A stretch of DNA of 64,000 bases from Geomobilibacter sp964431365 (GTDB taxonomy: Bacteria > Desulfobacterota > Desulfuromonadia > Geobacterales > DSM-12255). The notes under the pieces were generated by a model. That model did no database searches, was not told the DNA's origin, and was given only the letters and a program-made list of their open reading frames with translations. Positions 43,885-51,273 of this stretch are shown in pieces (positions within the stretch are counted from its first letter, which is position 1; every line of letters starts with the position of its first letter). The DNA lies in NCBI GenBank assembly GCA_964431365.1, contig CAYSJJ010000011.1, positions 1 through 64,000 on the forward strand, written 5' to 3'. The position numbers and the translations under genes are program-made.

Positions 43885-45123
43885 CTATCCCAACCCGTCC
43901 AGCACGGCACCGAACGCACGCACGCTCTGGGCCTTCCGAAGCTGCTTCAGCCCCTTGGCGAGGTCGTCGTCTTCGACGGTGGCAAGAATCGCCTTCACCT
44001 TGCCGAGCACCTGGGACTCACCGCAAAAGAGCTCCTGATAGCTCTCCAGAACCTCCCGAAGATAGCGGACCAGCACTGCAGCCCGCTCCACGCGATCCGG
44101 CGCCGCAGACGCCCGTCCCCGTAGCCGCTCAAACAGGAGCGGATCGGCGATGGCACCACGCCCCAGCATCAGGCCGGCGGCACCGGTTTCCCGCAGCACC
44201 CGGAGACCGTCGTCAGCCGTACGGATGTCGCCGTTGGCGATGACCGGCAGACGGGTCTGTTTCACCACCTCGGCCGTCACCGCGTGATCCGCCCGTCCGC
44301 CGTACTCCTGCACCACGGTGCGGGGATGGAGTACCAGAAAATCGACCCCGGCCGACTCGAACAGCGGAAGCAGGGCCAGCACCTGTTCCGGGTCATCGTA
44401 TCCGGAACGGAGCTTGACCGAAAAGGTCACGTCAACAGCCCTGCGCAACGCCGGGATGAGTTCCTCCAGCTCCTCGGGAGCGCGCAGCATGCCGCCGCCG
44501 GTAAGCCCGGACGTCATCCGACCATAGGGACACCCCATATTGAGGTTGATATGCCTGGCGCCCAGCTCCTGGGCGGAAAGGGCCGCAGCCACCAGGGCGT
44601 CAGTGCCGTGACCGACCAGTTGAACCACCAGGGGGACCCCCCCTTCGGTGGCAGCTATCTCGCGCCGGTCGCTGGCGGTCAACCGTTTGTTGCCGACCGC
44701 ATTGACCCGCATGAATTCGGTGAAGACCACGTCCGGCCGCACCCAGCGCACGAACAGCGCCCGCAAGGCCCGGTTGGTCAACCCCTGCATCGGTGCCAGC
44801 ATGAGGGGGACCTCCCCCGGCGACCAGGGGAGGTTCAGGGAGGGGGGAGCATGCTTCCCCACGGCAGGAGCAATGGCCCGGAAGAGACACTCCTTGATAC
44901 AGTTGCCGCAGCCGTTACACGTTCCATCAGCGTCCAGGACCGCATACTTCCTGGCACCGGCCGTTGACAGTGAAATAAGCCGTTCCCTGCAGGCGGCAGC
45001 GCAGCGACCGCACCCTTTGCACCGGTCGATGTCGACAACGGGAGACGCGACAGTGCATGCAAGACCGTCTCGCTCCCCGCCGCACCTTCTCTTGTCGGTT
45101 ACTGTCATGCTTCCTTCCGTCAT
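43885..45123 (-). CDS. tRNA-dihydrouridine synthase family protein fused to a 2[4Fe-4S] ferredoxin
   Basis: A 412-residue protein. The N-terminus (about 20-95) has two [4Fe-4S] ferredoxin motifs: CKGCGRCAAAC with a later Cys, and CNGCGNCIKEC. The remainder is a Dus TIM barrel with flavin and tRNA site motifs (LMLAPMQGLTNRALR, LNMGCPYGR, HPRTVVQEYGGRAD, PVIANGDIRTADDG and LGRGAIADP). The Cys expected in a catalytic CPYGR-type loop is present. The added ferredoxin could feed electrons to FMN. Start could be 45123 or 45108. Confidence 0.88.
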   Translation of the reverse strand: MTEGSMTVTDKRRCGGERDGLACTVASPVVDIDRCKGCGRCAAACRERLISLSTAGARKYAVLDADGTCNGCGNCIKECLFRAIAPAVGKHAPPSLNLPWSPGEVPLMLAPMQGLTNRALRALFVRWVRPDVVFTEFMRVNAVGNKRLTASDRREIAATEGGVPLVVQLVGHGTDALVAAALSAQELGARHINLNMGCPYGRMTSGLTGGGMLRAPEELEELIPALRRAVDVTFSVKLRSGYDDPEQVLALLPLFESAGVDFLVLHPRTVVQEYGGRADHAVTAEVVKQTRLPVIANGDIRTADDGLRVLRETGAAGLMLGRGAIADPLLFERLRGRASAAPDRVERAAVLVRYLREVLESYQELFCGESQVLGKVKAILATVEDDDLAKGLKQLRKAQSVRAFGAVLDGLG

Positions 45124-45211
45124 ACCACTCGCTCGAACATCTGCGAGGTCACCGCCACAGCCCCATGGCACAGAGTTTCGCGTTTCAAGATATGCTGAGT
45201 TTCCGATGCTG

Positions 45212-45649
45212 TCAACCGTCGGAGTCCATTTGCCGGGGATCACCGACGGGATCGTCCGGATCGGCGAACGTCACAAGCCGCAGCTTCGGGATGAGACCGG
45301 GATCGACCTCGGCCATGCGGTTTGGACCGAGAACGGCCAGGGACTCGCGCAAGCGGTCGGCCTGGGATATCAATTCCGCCACGGCGATCCGCTGGCAGAC
45401 CGGTTGCACGCGGACCAGGTAGCCGGCTCCCCCCTTCAGCAGGCTGATCGCGCCGCCGAAATTACCGTTGCGCCAGTGGTGGAGCGCCACCGCCACCTGC
45501 AGCATCCCCTGGTAGAAGTCACGCGTCTCCCCTTCCGTGCCGACCCAGAGGTCTTCAAGGGTTTCGTGGCACTGGAACCAGTCGCCCCGGTTGAATTCTC
45601 CCATTGCCCTGAGCAAAGCGCCGGACGGTGACCGCTCACAGAATTCCAT
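45212..45649 (-). CDS. DUF309 family protein
   Basis: A 145-residue protein with the DUF309 signature FNRGDWFQCHETLEDLWVG and FYQGMLQVAVALHHWRNGNFGGAISLLKGG. The family is all-helical; function is not known to me. The ATG at 45649 has a weak AGGGG site. A longer frame upstream to 45820 overlaps the opposite-strand gene and is not preferred. Confidence 0.82.
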   Translation of the reverse strand: MEFCERSPSGALLRAMGEFNRGDWFQCHETLEDLWVGTEGETRDFYQGMLQVAVALHHWRNGNFGGAISLLKGGAGYLVRVQPVCQRIAVAELISQADRLRESLAVLGPNRMAEVDPGLIPKLRLVTFADPDDPVGDPRQMDSDG

Positions 45650-45751
45650 GGCCCCTATCCTCCCAATCAGGCATAGATGCGTCCCCCTGCAAAGGGGGGT
45701 CCGATGAAATCGGGTGGACAACACTCCCCCTCCGTGGTGTAGTATCGTCCC

Positions 45752-45910
45752 ATGAAAAAGATCCCTGCACTCCTCCTGCTCCTCTTCACCCTCGGCATCG
45801 TAGCCTTCGGAACCTGGCAACTCTTCCGCGGCAACCTGGAAGCGGCGTTTTCCTCATTGCCGTTTCTCCTGGTCACCTATCTGTTCGTGAAAAGATTCGG
45901 CCAGGAGTGA
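45752..45910 (+). CDS. Small two-segment membrane protein
   Basis: A 52-residue protein starting MKKIPALLLLLFTLGIVAFG. It has two hydrophobic segments (about 4-20 and 33-46) with a short loop (FRGNLEAAFSSLP) and a basic C-terminus (VKRFGQE). No family recognised. Its reading frame is clean and its composition is convincing, but the ribosome site is not strong. Probably inserted in the inner membrane. Confidence 0.5.
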   Translation: MKKIPALLLLLFTLGIVAFGTWQLFRGNLEAAFSSLPFLLVTYLFVKRFGQE

Positions 45911-46075
45911 CCCGCCTCGCGATGCCCCTGTGAAACCGCTGATTCTACACTACCGCAACCGGACGAGAATATAAACCGTATGCTGCTCACGGTTGACGCA
46001 TCGTCGCCATAGGGTAGACTGTAGCATCGATATGCCCCCGGATCGACAAGCGAATTCAAGAACAGGAGGAGACGG

Positions 46076-46555
46076 ATGAACAGACGGACTTTTCTGCAGA
46101 GTGCGGTGACCGGTTCGGTTCTCGCCGGAATCACGTCGGCAGCGACGGCGGCCGAGCGCTATTTTCCCCTGAAGGTCGACCAGTCGCTGTTCGAAGGGAT
46201 CAACCGGGTCAAGGATCCGGCCAAGAAGACACCGCTGGAAAAGAAGCACGCACCGGCGATCACCGCACCGGCCACGGTAAAGGCCGGTGAGCCGTTCACT
46301 GTCGAGGTGGCGGTCGGCGAACTGCTCCACGACATGGGACCGGCCCACTGGATCGAGTTCGTGGAACTCAACATCGGCAACGAACCGGCAGGCAGGGCCG
46401 ATTTCCAGCCCAAGGGATACCTGAAACCGAAGGTGGCCTTCACGGTGGTGCTCCCGAAAGAGGCCGCTCCCAGCGGCAAGGTGACTCTGGTGGCGGCGCA
46501 GCGCTGCAATCTGCACGGCTACTGGGAGTCGAGCCTGGATATCGCCGTAACCTGA
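46076..46555 (+). CDS. Tat-exported superoxide reductase-like protein
   Basis: A 159-residue protein with a Tat signal (NRRTFLQSAVTGSVLAGITSA) and a desulfoferrodoxin/neelaredoxin-like core. The Fe(His)4Cys centre ligands appear as His58 (KKHAPAI), His85, His91 (HDMGPAHWIEF), Cys144 and His147 (CNLHGYW). It lacks the N-terminal desulforedoxin iron site. Known relatives reduce superoxide to peroxide; this one is likely periplasmic. Start ATG at 46076 follows AGGAGG. Followed by its own terminator. Confidence 0.85.
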   Translation: MNRRTFLQSAVTGSVLAGITSAATAAERYFPLKVDQSLFEGINRVKDPAKKTPLEKKHAPAITAPATVKAGEPFTVEVAVGELLHDMGPAHWIEFVELNIGNEPAGRADFQPKGYLKPKVAFTVVLPKEAAPSGKVTLVAAQRCNLHGYWESSLDIAVT

Positions 46556-46584
46556 CCGGGCGATCGCCAGGCACGTTGCACAAG

Positions 46585-46608
46585 AACCCGGCTCCGGCCG
46601 GGTTTTTT
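46585..46608 (+). terminator. Intrinsic terminator after the superoxide reductase-like gene
   Basis: An 8-bp stem (46585-46592 with 46597-46604) with a 4-base loop is followed by six T residues. Confidence 0.85.
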
Positions 46609-46628
46609 CATGGCCCCCCACCCGCCAC

Positions 46629-46695
46629 GAAGGAGACGAACCAAACTCCCCGGCTCGCGACTATTTCTTCGTGCTCCGCGCCTCTTCGTGGTAAG
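46629..46695. repeat. Imperfect intergenic inverted repeat
   Basis: CCACGAAGGAGACGAA near 46626 and TTCGTGCTCCGCGCCTCTTCGTGG near 46670 form approximate inverted arms. It is similar in style to the repeat near 8704. No function is visible. Confidence 0.3.
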
Positions 46696-46722
46696 AATGG
46701 TCTTTCACGAGACCATCACCCT

Positions 46723-47463
46723 ATGAACATCAAGAAGAATGACATGCGGCAGACGTTGAACGAGAAGGTGCAGGCGCAGTATGCGAGCTTCGACACCTTC
46801 ATCCGGGCCTGGATTGAGGAGTATGCACACGACGGCGGCCAGATCCACTGCGGCAGAGGGTGCAGCGGATGCTGTTCTTTGGTGGTCAATGCAACATTTC
46901 CAGAGGCTCGTTTCCTGGCCGACTCTCTCTCCGGCCAACAGGGGGAACGGGTCGCCGCACACGTGGCCCGCCTCCGTCACCATCTACCGAACTGTACGGA
47001 CCTGAAATCGTTCCTTCGCCTGCACCGAAAGGAGATCGGCTCCTGCCCCCTGCTGGACGAAGAGGGAAGTTGCGGTGTCTACGACCGGCGGCCGTTTTCC
47101 TGCCGGGCGCTCCTCGCCACACTCGACAGCCGGTGGTGCAGTATCGATTTCAGCGCCCTCCCCTCTGCGGAAAAGGAAGCCTTCGTCGCCAGCCTCGACC
47201 GGGGCGCGGTCGCCTTCCCCATGCACTACGCGGCAGCGCCGCAGGAAGTGGGACAGGAGCTGGAGGAGAGGAGATCGCGGGAGATGAGGGAGCGTTTCGG
47301 CTTCTCCCTGTATGGCAATCTCCCGGTTCTGCTCCACCTGGAGAGGGACCATGACCTGAGCGGCGCGGTGGCGAATGGGGCCGAGGCTACGGCGCAACTG
47401 CTGGCACGAACCGGGCTGGACCACCCGTTCCTCGTCGTGCTCGACGCCGAGAGCAGACGATGA
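46723..47463 (+). CDS. YkgJ-type cysteine-cluster protein
   Basis: A 246-residue protein with a zinc or iron cluster signature. Cysteines lie in HCGRGCSGCCSL (near 43-51), GSCPLLDEEGSCGVYDRRPFSCR and RWC. This spacing is the UPF0153/YkgJ pattern. The start could be 46723 or 46744 and has no strong ribosome site. Exact function unknown. A smaller relative is encoded at 48231. Confidence 0.8.
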   Translation: MNIKKNDMRQTLNEKVQAQYASFDTFIRAWIEEYAHDGGQIHCGRGCSGCCSLVVNATFPEARFLADSLSGQQGERVAAHVARLRHHLPNCTDLKSFLRLHRKEIGSCPLLDEEGSCGVYDRRPFSCRALLATLDSRWCSIDFSALPSAEKEAFVASLDRGAVAFPMHYAAAPQEVGQELEERRSREMRERFGFSLYGNLPVLLHLERDHDLSGAVANGAEATAQLLARTGLDHPFLVVLDAESRR

Positions 47464-47537
47464 ACCGTTTTGTCGCCGCTATTGCTTTTCGCAGCGGCTG
47501 ATTATATTCTTTCACCACAACAGTATGGAGGAGTGCA

Positions 47538-48038
47538 ATGCCGGTCTACGAGTTCTACTGTGCCGACTGTCACACCATTTTCAATTTCTTCTCCAGGCAG
47601 GTCAATACCGAGAAACGACCCGACTGCCCCAGGTGCGGCCGGCCGGAACTGTCACGCCAGGTATCCCGTTTCGCCATTTCCAGGGGACAAAAAGAGGAGC
47701 CTGCCGCCGACGGCATGCCCGACATCGACGAGGCCAGGCTGGAAAAGGCCATGATGGGCCTGGCCGGAGAGATGGAAGGGATGGACGAGAACGACCCGCG
47801 CCAGATGGCCCGGTTCATGCGCCGGCTTTCCGACGCCACTGGCATGAACCTCGGCTCGGGCTTCGAAGAGGCGATGCGTCGCCTGGAAGCAGGAGAGGAC
47901 CCGGAGAAGCTTGAAGAGGAGATGGGGGAGCTGTTTACGGACGACAACATGGACAACCTTTTTTCCCGGGAGGGGATCAAGGGGCTCAAACGGAAATATA
48001 CCCAGCCTGCCCACGACGACACGCTCTATACTCTCTAG
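47538..48038 (+). CDS. FmdB-family zinc-ribbon protein
   Basis: A 166-residue protein with an FmdB-like ribbon: Cys8, Cys11, Cys30, Cys33 in YEFYCADC and DCPRCGR. The long C-terminal half is acidic and helical (EMEGMDENDPRQMARFMRRLSDATGMNLG and GEDPEKLEEEMGELF). FmdB was first described as a regulator of formamide genes, but most members are uncharacterised. Ribosome site GGAGG precedes the ATG. Its stop codon is directly followed by a 124-bp repeat. Confidence 0.85.
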   Translation: MPVYEFYCADCHTIFNFFSRQVNTEKRPDCPRCGRPELSRQVSRFAISRGQKEEPAADGMPDIDEARLEKAMMGLAGEMEGMDENDPRQMARFMRRLSDATGMNLGSGFEEAMRRLEAGEDPEKLEEEMGELFTDDNMDNLFSREGIKGLKRKYTQPAHDDTLYTL

Positions 48039-48162
48039 CAGGTTGCTGAAAAACAGCCATCTCGCCGCCGTCCTCGCAAGCCCCTCGGTGCGGCGTAGCG
48101 CTGCTACGCCTCCCTCGAAGCTTACTGCGGGTGCGACGATCTGACTATTTTTGAGCAACCTG
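48039..48162 (+). repeat. Structured repeat, copy 1
   Basis: A 124-bp element with inverted ends: CAGGTTGCTGAAAAACAG at the start and the complement of CAGGTTGCTCAAAAATAG at the end (16 of 18 matching). It starts immediately after the FmdB-family stop codon. Internal palindromes such as GTAGCGCTGCTAC add further stems. It may be a non-autonomous mobile element (MITE-like) or a 3' RNA structure. Confidence 0.75.
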
Positions 48163-48230
48163 AAATTTCAAATCCAGGGGCAGCGTGCTGGTTCGCCCCT
48201 ACCATCCCCGCTTCGACGCCGGAGGTTGCC

Positions 48231-48533
48231 ATGAACTGGACCAACCGTACGAAAGTCAAGAAGCACGGTCTATTGCTCGAAGGGCCGGTGGATGACGACG
48301 GTCGCTGCCAGACCTGCGGAGGGGCCTGCTGTCGAGCCTTTCCGGCAGTGGAACTCACCTGGGACGAGTTCCAGCGGCTCACGGCACTGGGGGCGAGGCG
48401 CCTCGAATTTTCCCTGACCGGCCACCATCAACTGCTCATCGAAAACGGCTGCGAATTCCTGGCCAGCGGCCGCTGCGCGATCTATTCCGACCGTCCAGAT
48501 GTCTGCCGACGCTTCTACTGCCAGGACCTGTAA
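48231..48533 (+). CDS. Small YkgJ-type cysteine-cluster protein
   Basis: A 100-residue protein with Cys residues in CQTCGGACCRAFP, NGCEFL, GRCAIYSDRPDVCRRFYCQ. This is the UPF0153/YkgJ cluster pattern in a short form. Its start ATG follows GGAGG. It lies between two direct copies of the 124-bp repeat, with the second starting immediately after its stop codon. Function unknown. Confidence 0.8.
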   Translation: MNWTNRTKVKKHGLLLEGPVDDDGRCQTCGGACCRAFPAVELTWDEFQRLTALGARRLEFSLTGHHQLLIENGCEFLASGRCAIYSDRPDVCRRFYCQDL

Positions 48534-48656
48534 CAGGTTGCTGAAAAACAGCCATCTCGCCGCCGTCCTCGCAAGCTACCTTGTGCGACGTAGCGGGGCT
48601 ACGCCTCCGCGGAGCCTGCTGCGGATGCGACGACCTGACTATTTTTGAGCAACCCG
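48534..48656 (+). repeat. Structured repeat, copy 2
   Basis: A second copy of the 48039 element in the same orientation. The first 43 bases are identical; the middle differs with compensating palindromes (GTAGCGGGGCTAC). The end reads TTTTTGAGCAACCCG rather than CCTG. It begins at the base after the TAA of the small cysteine-cluster gene. Confidence 0.75.
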
Positions 48657-48680
48657 AGGTTCTTCGACTTCCTGGTTCCC

Positions 48681-49100
48681 TTACCAGTGGAGTTCCGGCT
48701 TGATATCGGCCGGCGTATAGTTCCTCCCCACGCGCCACCCCTTCCCCGGGACCAGGACCGGCTCCAGACCGCAGGCGATGTAGCCGATCAGGTTCACCGA
48801 TTCCGGGAGGTCCGAAGCGATCTTTACGATCCGGAATCCGACCAGCTCCCCAACTTCAGGATAGGTGCGGGACTCCTTGAGGGTGCACGACCAGAGCTCC
48901 CGGCCACCATTCGCGGCGGCCAGCCTGAGGCGGAAGCAGTGCTCGCCGGCGTCTCCCCGTTCCCCCTCCTCTTCCACCAAAGCCGGGATCAGGGCCCCGT
49001 GAAGCGGTTGATACGCCAGAGTGCAGGCATGATCGAACGCAGCCCGGTTATCGGGGAATATCAGCGGAGGAGTATCTTTGGCACGAAACCAGCTAAACAT
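48681..49100 (-). CDS. Hypothetical protein
   Basis: A 139-residue protein starting MFSWFRAKDTPPLIF, with a middle CFRLRLAAANGGRELWSCTL and an end GWRVGRNYTPADIKPELHW. No signal peptide, membrane segment or known family is recognised. The start has GGGGAAGAG upstream; the frame extends 12 codons further. It lies between the second repeat and the cysteine-rich secreted protein gene. Confidence 0.65.
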   Translation of the reverse strand: MFSWFRAKDTPPLIFPDNRAAFDHACTLAYQPLHGALIPALVEEEGERGDAGEHCFRLRLAAANGGRELWSCTLKESRTYPEVGELVGFRIVKIASDLPESVNLIGYIACGLEPVLVPGKGWRVGRNYTPADIKPELHW

Positions 49101-49136
49101 AACGCTCTTCCCCGCTCGACGGTCGAGTAGCAACAA

Positions 49137-49170
49137 AAAAGGGCGGCGGCACTCGGCCTGCCGCCCTTTT
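49137..49170 (-). terminator. Intrinsic terminator after the cysteine-rich gene
   Basis: AAAAGGGCGGC (49137-49147) pairs with GCCGCCCTTTT (about 49160-49170), followed on the minus strand by T residues. It lies between the 49182-49550 gene and the next minus-strand gene. Confidence 0.8.
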
Positions 49171-49181
49171 ACCCAAAAGGC

Positions 49182-49550
49182 CTACTTCACTTCCTTCATC
49201 TCGGTGCCACATGCGCACTTGCCCGGCTTCTGGCTGATGGTGCCACAGTTGCATCCTCCGCCGCAGGCGCAGGTATATTTCGCCTTGGCAGGGAACGCCA
49301 TTTCCTCGTCCTTTACCTTCACGAAGATCTTGCCATCAGCCACCTTGTCGACGACGGTCTGCGCCAGCGGTTTGCCGCAGCTGCATTTGCCCGCCTTTCG
49401 GGAGAGCGTGAAACAGTCGCACCCGCCGCCGCAGCCACAGACAAAGACCTTATCGCCTGCCTTGTAGACCGGCAGCTCCTTGTCGGCGAACGCCACGACG
49501 GCGAAAGCAAGGAAAAGCGCCATCACTGCCAGAACAACACCTTTCTTCAT
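49182..49550 (-). CDS. Secreted cysteine-rich repeat protein
   Basis: A 122-residue protein. The signal peptide (MKKGVVLAVMALFLAFAVVAFA) is followed by two related cysteine modules. The first is CGCGGGCDC then GKCSCG; the second is CACGGGCNC then GKCACG. Each has six cysteines in a CxCGGGCxC plus CxC pattern. It is likely periplasmic and may bind metal ions or an Fe-S cluster, which is inference from cysteine spacing. No named family recognised. Confidence 0.78.
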   Translation of the reverse strand: MKKGVVLAVMALFLAFAVVAFADKELPVYKAGDKVFVCGCGGGCDCFTLSRKAGKCSCGKPLAQTVVDKVADGKIFVKVKDEEMAFPAKAKYTCACGGGCNCGTISQKPGKCACGTEMKEVK

Positions 49551-49660
49551 CTCGTCACCTCCACGTGAAATATCTGCAAAGTTCCTACAATCTTAATACA
49601 ATGCGACTGTTTGTCCATGCCGCTCCCTCAACTCAGGGCGAACAATCACTGTCGGGAACG

Positions 49661-49690
49661 AAAAAGGGGGGAGGCATAAAGCCTCCCCCC
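49661..49690 (-). terminator. Intrinsic terminator after the DEAD-box gene
   Basis: A 10-bp GC-rich stem (49666-49675 with 49681-49690) is followed on the minus strand by T residues. It ends the helicase transcript. Confidence 0.85.
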
Positions 49691-49727
49691 TCTCTGATCT
49701 GATCGCCCTGCCGTCGCAAACGGCGTA

Positions 49728-51062
49728 TCACCGCCCCCGGCGTGCCTGATTGATCCGATTCGACAGGCCGGCGGTCTTGGCCTGCTCGGGCTGCCGGTAA
49801 GGCCGCCCGGTCCCCTTAGGCTTCGCACCGCCCGGTGCCGCGGTGACCTGTGCGGTCTCCTTCTTCGGGGCGGCCGGTGAGCGCCGCTGATTATGCTCAC
49901 GCGGCGGCCGGGCAAACTCGACGTCCTTCCGGGGAGCGGGAACAGAGTAATCGAACCCATCAACGGTCCGCCGCTCCAGCGTGGCATTGAGCGTCCGCTC
50001 GATGGTCCGGACCATGGCGGTGTCCTCTCCGGTCACCAGGGTGAAGGCGTCGCCGCTCCGGGCAGCGCGGCCGGTCCGACCGATCCGGTGGATGTAGGCC
50101 TCCGGCGTGTCGGGAATGTCGTAGTTGACCACGTGGGAGATCTGGGAGACGTCGATCCCCCGTGCGGCGATGTCGGTTGCCACCAGGATCTGGAACGTCC
50201 CGTTACGGAATCCGTCCAGAGCAGCCTGGCGCCGGTTCTGGGAGAGGTTGCCCTGCAGGGATGCGGCCCGGTAGCCGGCCTTCTCCAGCTGCTCCCCCAG
50301 GCGCTTGGCCCGGTGCTTGGTGCGGGTGAAGATAAGCACCGACTCGGTGTCGGTGTGGCGCAGCAGTTCCAGCAGCAGAGGGGTCTTGAGGTGCTGCTCC
50401 ACCGGGTAGAGGGCGTGGGTGACCGTCACTGCGGGCGCAACGGTCCCGACCTGCACCGTTACCGGATCGGCCAGGATATCGTGGGCCAGCTTCCGGATCT
50501 CGGTGGGCATGGTGGCGGAAAAGAGGAGCGTCTGGCGTTTCTTCGGCAGATGGCCGAGAATCCGCCGGATGTCCGGGAAAAAGCCCATGTCGAACATCTG
50601 GTCGGCCTCATCCAGCACCAGTACCTCCAGGTGGGAGAGGTCGACTGCCCCCTGGCCGATGAGGTCGAGGAGCCGGCCCGGACAGGCGACGACGATCTCG
50701 GCGCCGCGGCGAAGTTTTTCCACCTGCGGGTTGACTCCGACGCCGCCGTAGACCGTGACGCTCCGGAGCCGGGTCTGCCCGCCCAACTCGATAAACGACT
50801 GATGGATCTGCTCTGCCAGCTCCCGGGTAGGGGCAATGACCAGCGCACGCACTTTGCCCCGCTCCCCCTGGACAAGCCGGTGGAGGATGGGGAGGGCGAA
50901 GGCGGCGGTCTTGCCGGTGCCGGTCTGGGCCAACCCCATGACATCCCGGCCGTCCATGACCGACGGGATCGACTGGCGCTGAATCGGCGTCGGCGTGACG
51001 TAACCGGCTGCCGTTACCCCGGCAGCAACCTGGGGGTGAAACGTAAAATTCTGAAAACTCAT
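49728..51062 (-). CDS. DEAD-box RNA helicase (RhlE-like)
   Basis: A 444-residue helicase with two RecA-like domains. Motifs in order: Q motif (GYVTPTPIQRQSIP), I (AQTGTGKT), Ia (PTRELAEQ), II (VLDEADQMFD), III (SATMP), IV-V (VATDIAARGIDV) and VI (HRIGRTGRAAR). A basic C-terminal tail (about 380-444) follows, as in RhlE. RNA remodelling in ribosome assembly is typical. The ATG at 51062 follows AAGGAG. Its leader holds a hairpin terminator. Confidence 0.93.
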   Translation of the reverse strand: MSFQNFTFHPQVAAGVTAAGYVTPTPIQRQSIPSVMDGRDVMGLAQTGTGKTAAFALPILHRLVQGERGKVRALVIAPTRELAEQIHQSFIELGGQTRLRSVTVYGGVGVNPQVEKLRRGAEIVVACPGRLLDLIGQGAVDLSHLEVLVLDEADQMFDMGFFPDIRRILGHLPKKRQTLLFSATMPTEIRKLAHDILADPVTVQVGTVAPAVTVTHALYPVEQHLKTPLLLELLRHTDTESVLIFTRTKHRAKRLGEQLEKAGYRAASLQGNLSQNRRQAALDGFRNGTFQILVATDIAARGIDVSQISHVVNYDIPDTPEAYIHRIGRTGRAARSGDAFTLVTGEDTAMVRTIERTLNATLERRTVDGFDYSVPAPRKDVEFARPPREHNQRRSPAAPKKETAQVTAAPGGAKPKGTGRPYRQPEQAKTAGLSNRINQARRGR

Positions 51063-51090
51063 GAAACTCCTTTTTTTGTCTGTGCCCTTC

Positions 51091-51120
51091 AAAGAAAAAG
51101 CCTCGGATGCAGTCCGAGGC
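51091..51120 (-). terminator. Terminator-like hairpin in the DEAD-box leader
   Basis: An 8-bp stem (51100-51107 with 51113-51120) and 5-base loop are followed on the minus strand by TTTTTCTTT. It lies about 30 bp before the helicase start codon and no minus-strand gene lies upstream for it to end, so it may attenuate the helicase gene. Confidence 0.65.
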
Positions 51121-51187
51121 TTACGATGATGTCGTGTTCGTCCGGGTACAGCAGTTGTAATGGCTGACCCTATCAGTTTGAATGGCG

Positions 51188-51251
51188 TTATGTCAAGGAG
51201 TTACTCACGTTGAAGGGGGATGACATAATAAGTAAGCAGAAGATGACATAA
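51188..51251. mobile_element. Possible insertion-element end, left of the phage tail module
   Basis: TGACATAA occurs at 51221-51228 and 51244-51251 (23 bp apart) and in inverted form at 51188-51195. A similar 23-bp-spaced pair (GTTATGAC) lies at the far end of the phage module (55139-55169). Paired repeats with this spacing resemble IS21-type ends. No transposase is present between them. Confidence 0.4.
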
Positions 51252-51273
51252 TGAGGTTGGCGATGGTTTACGA

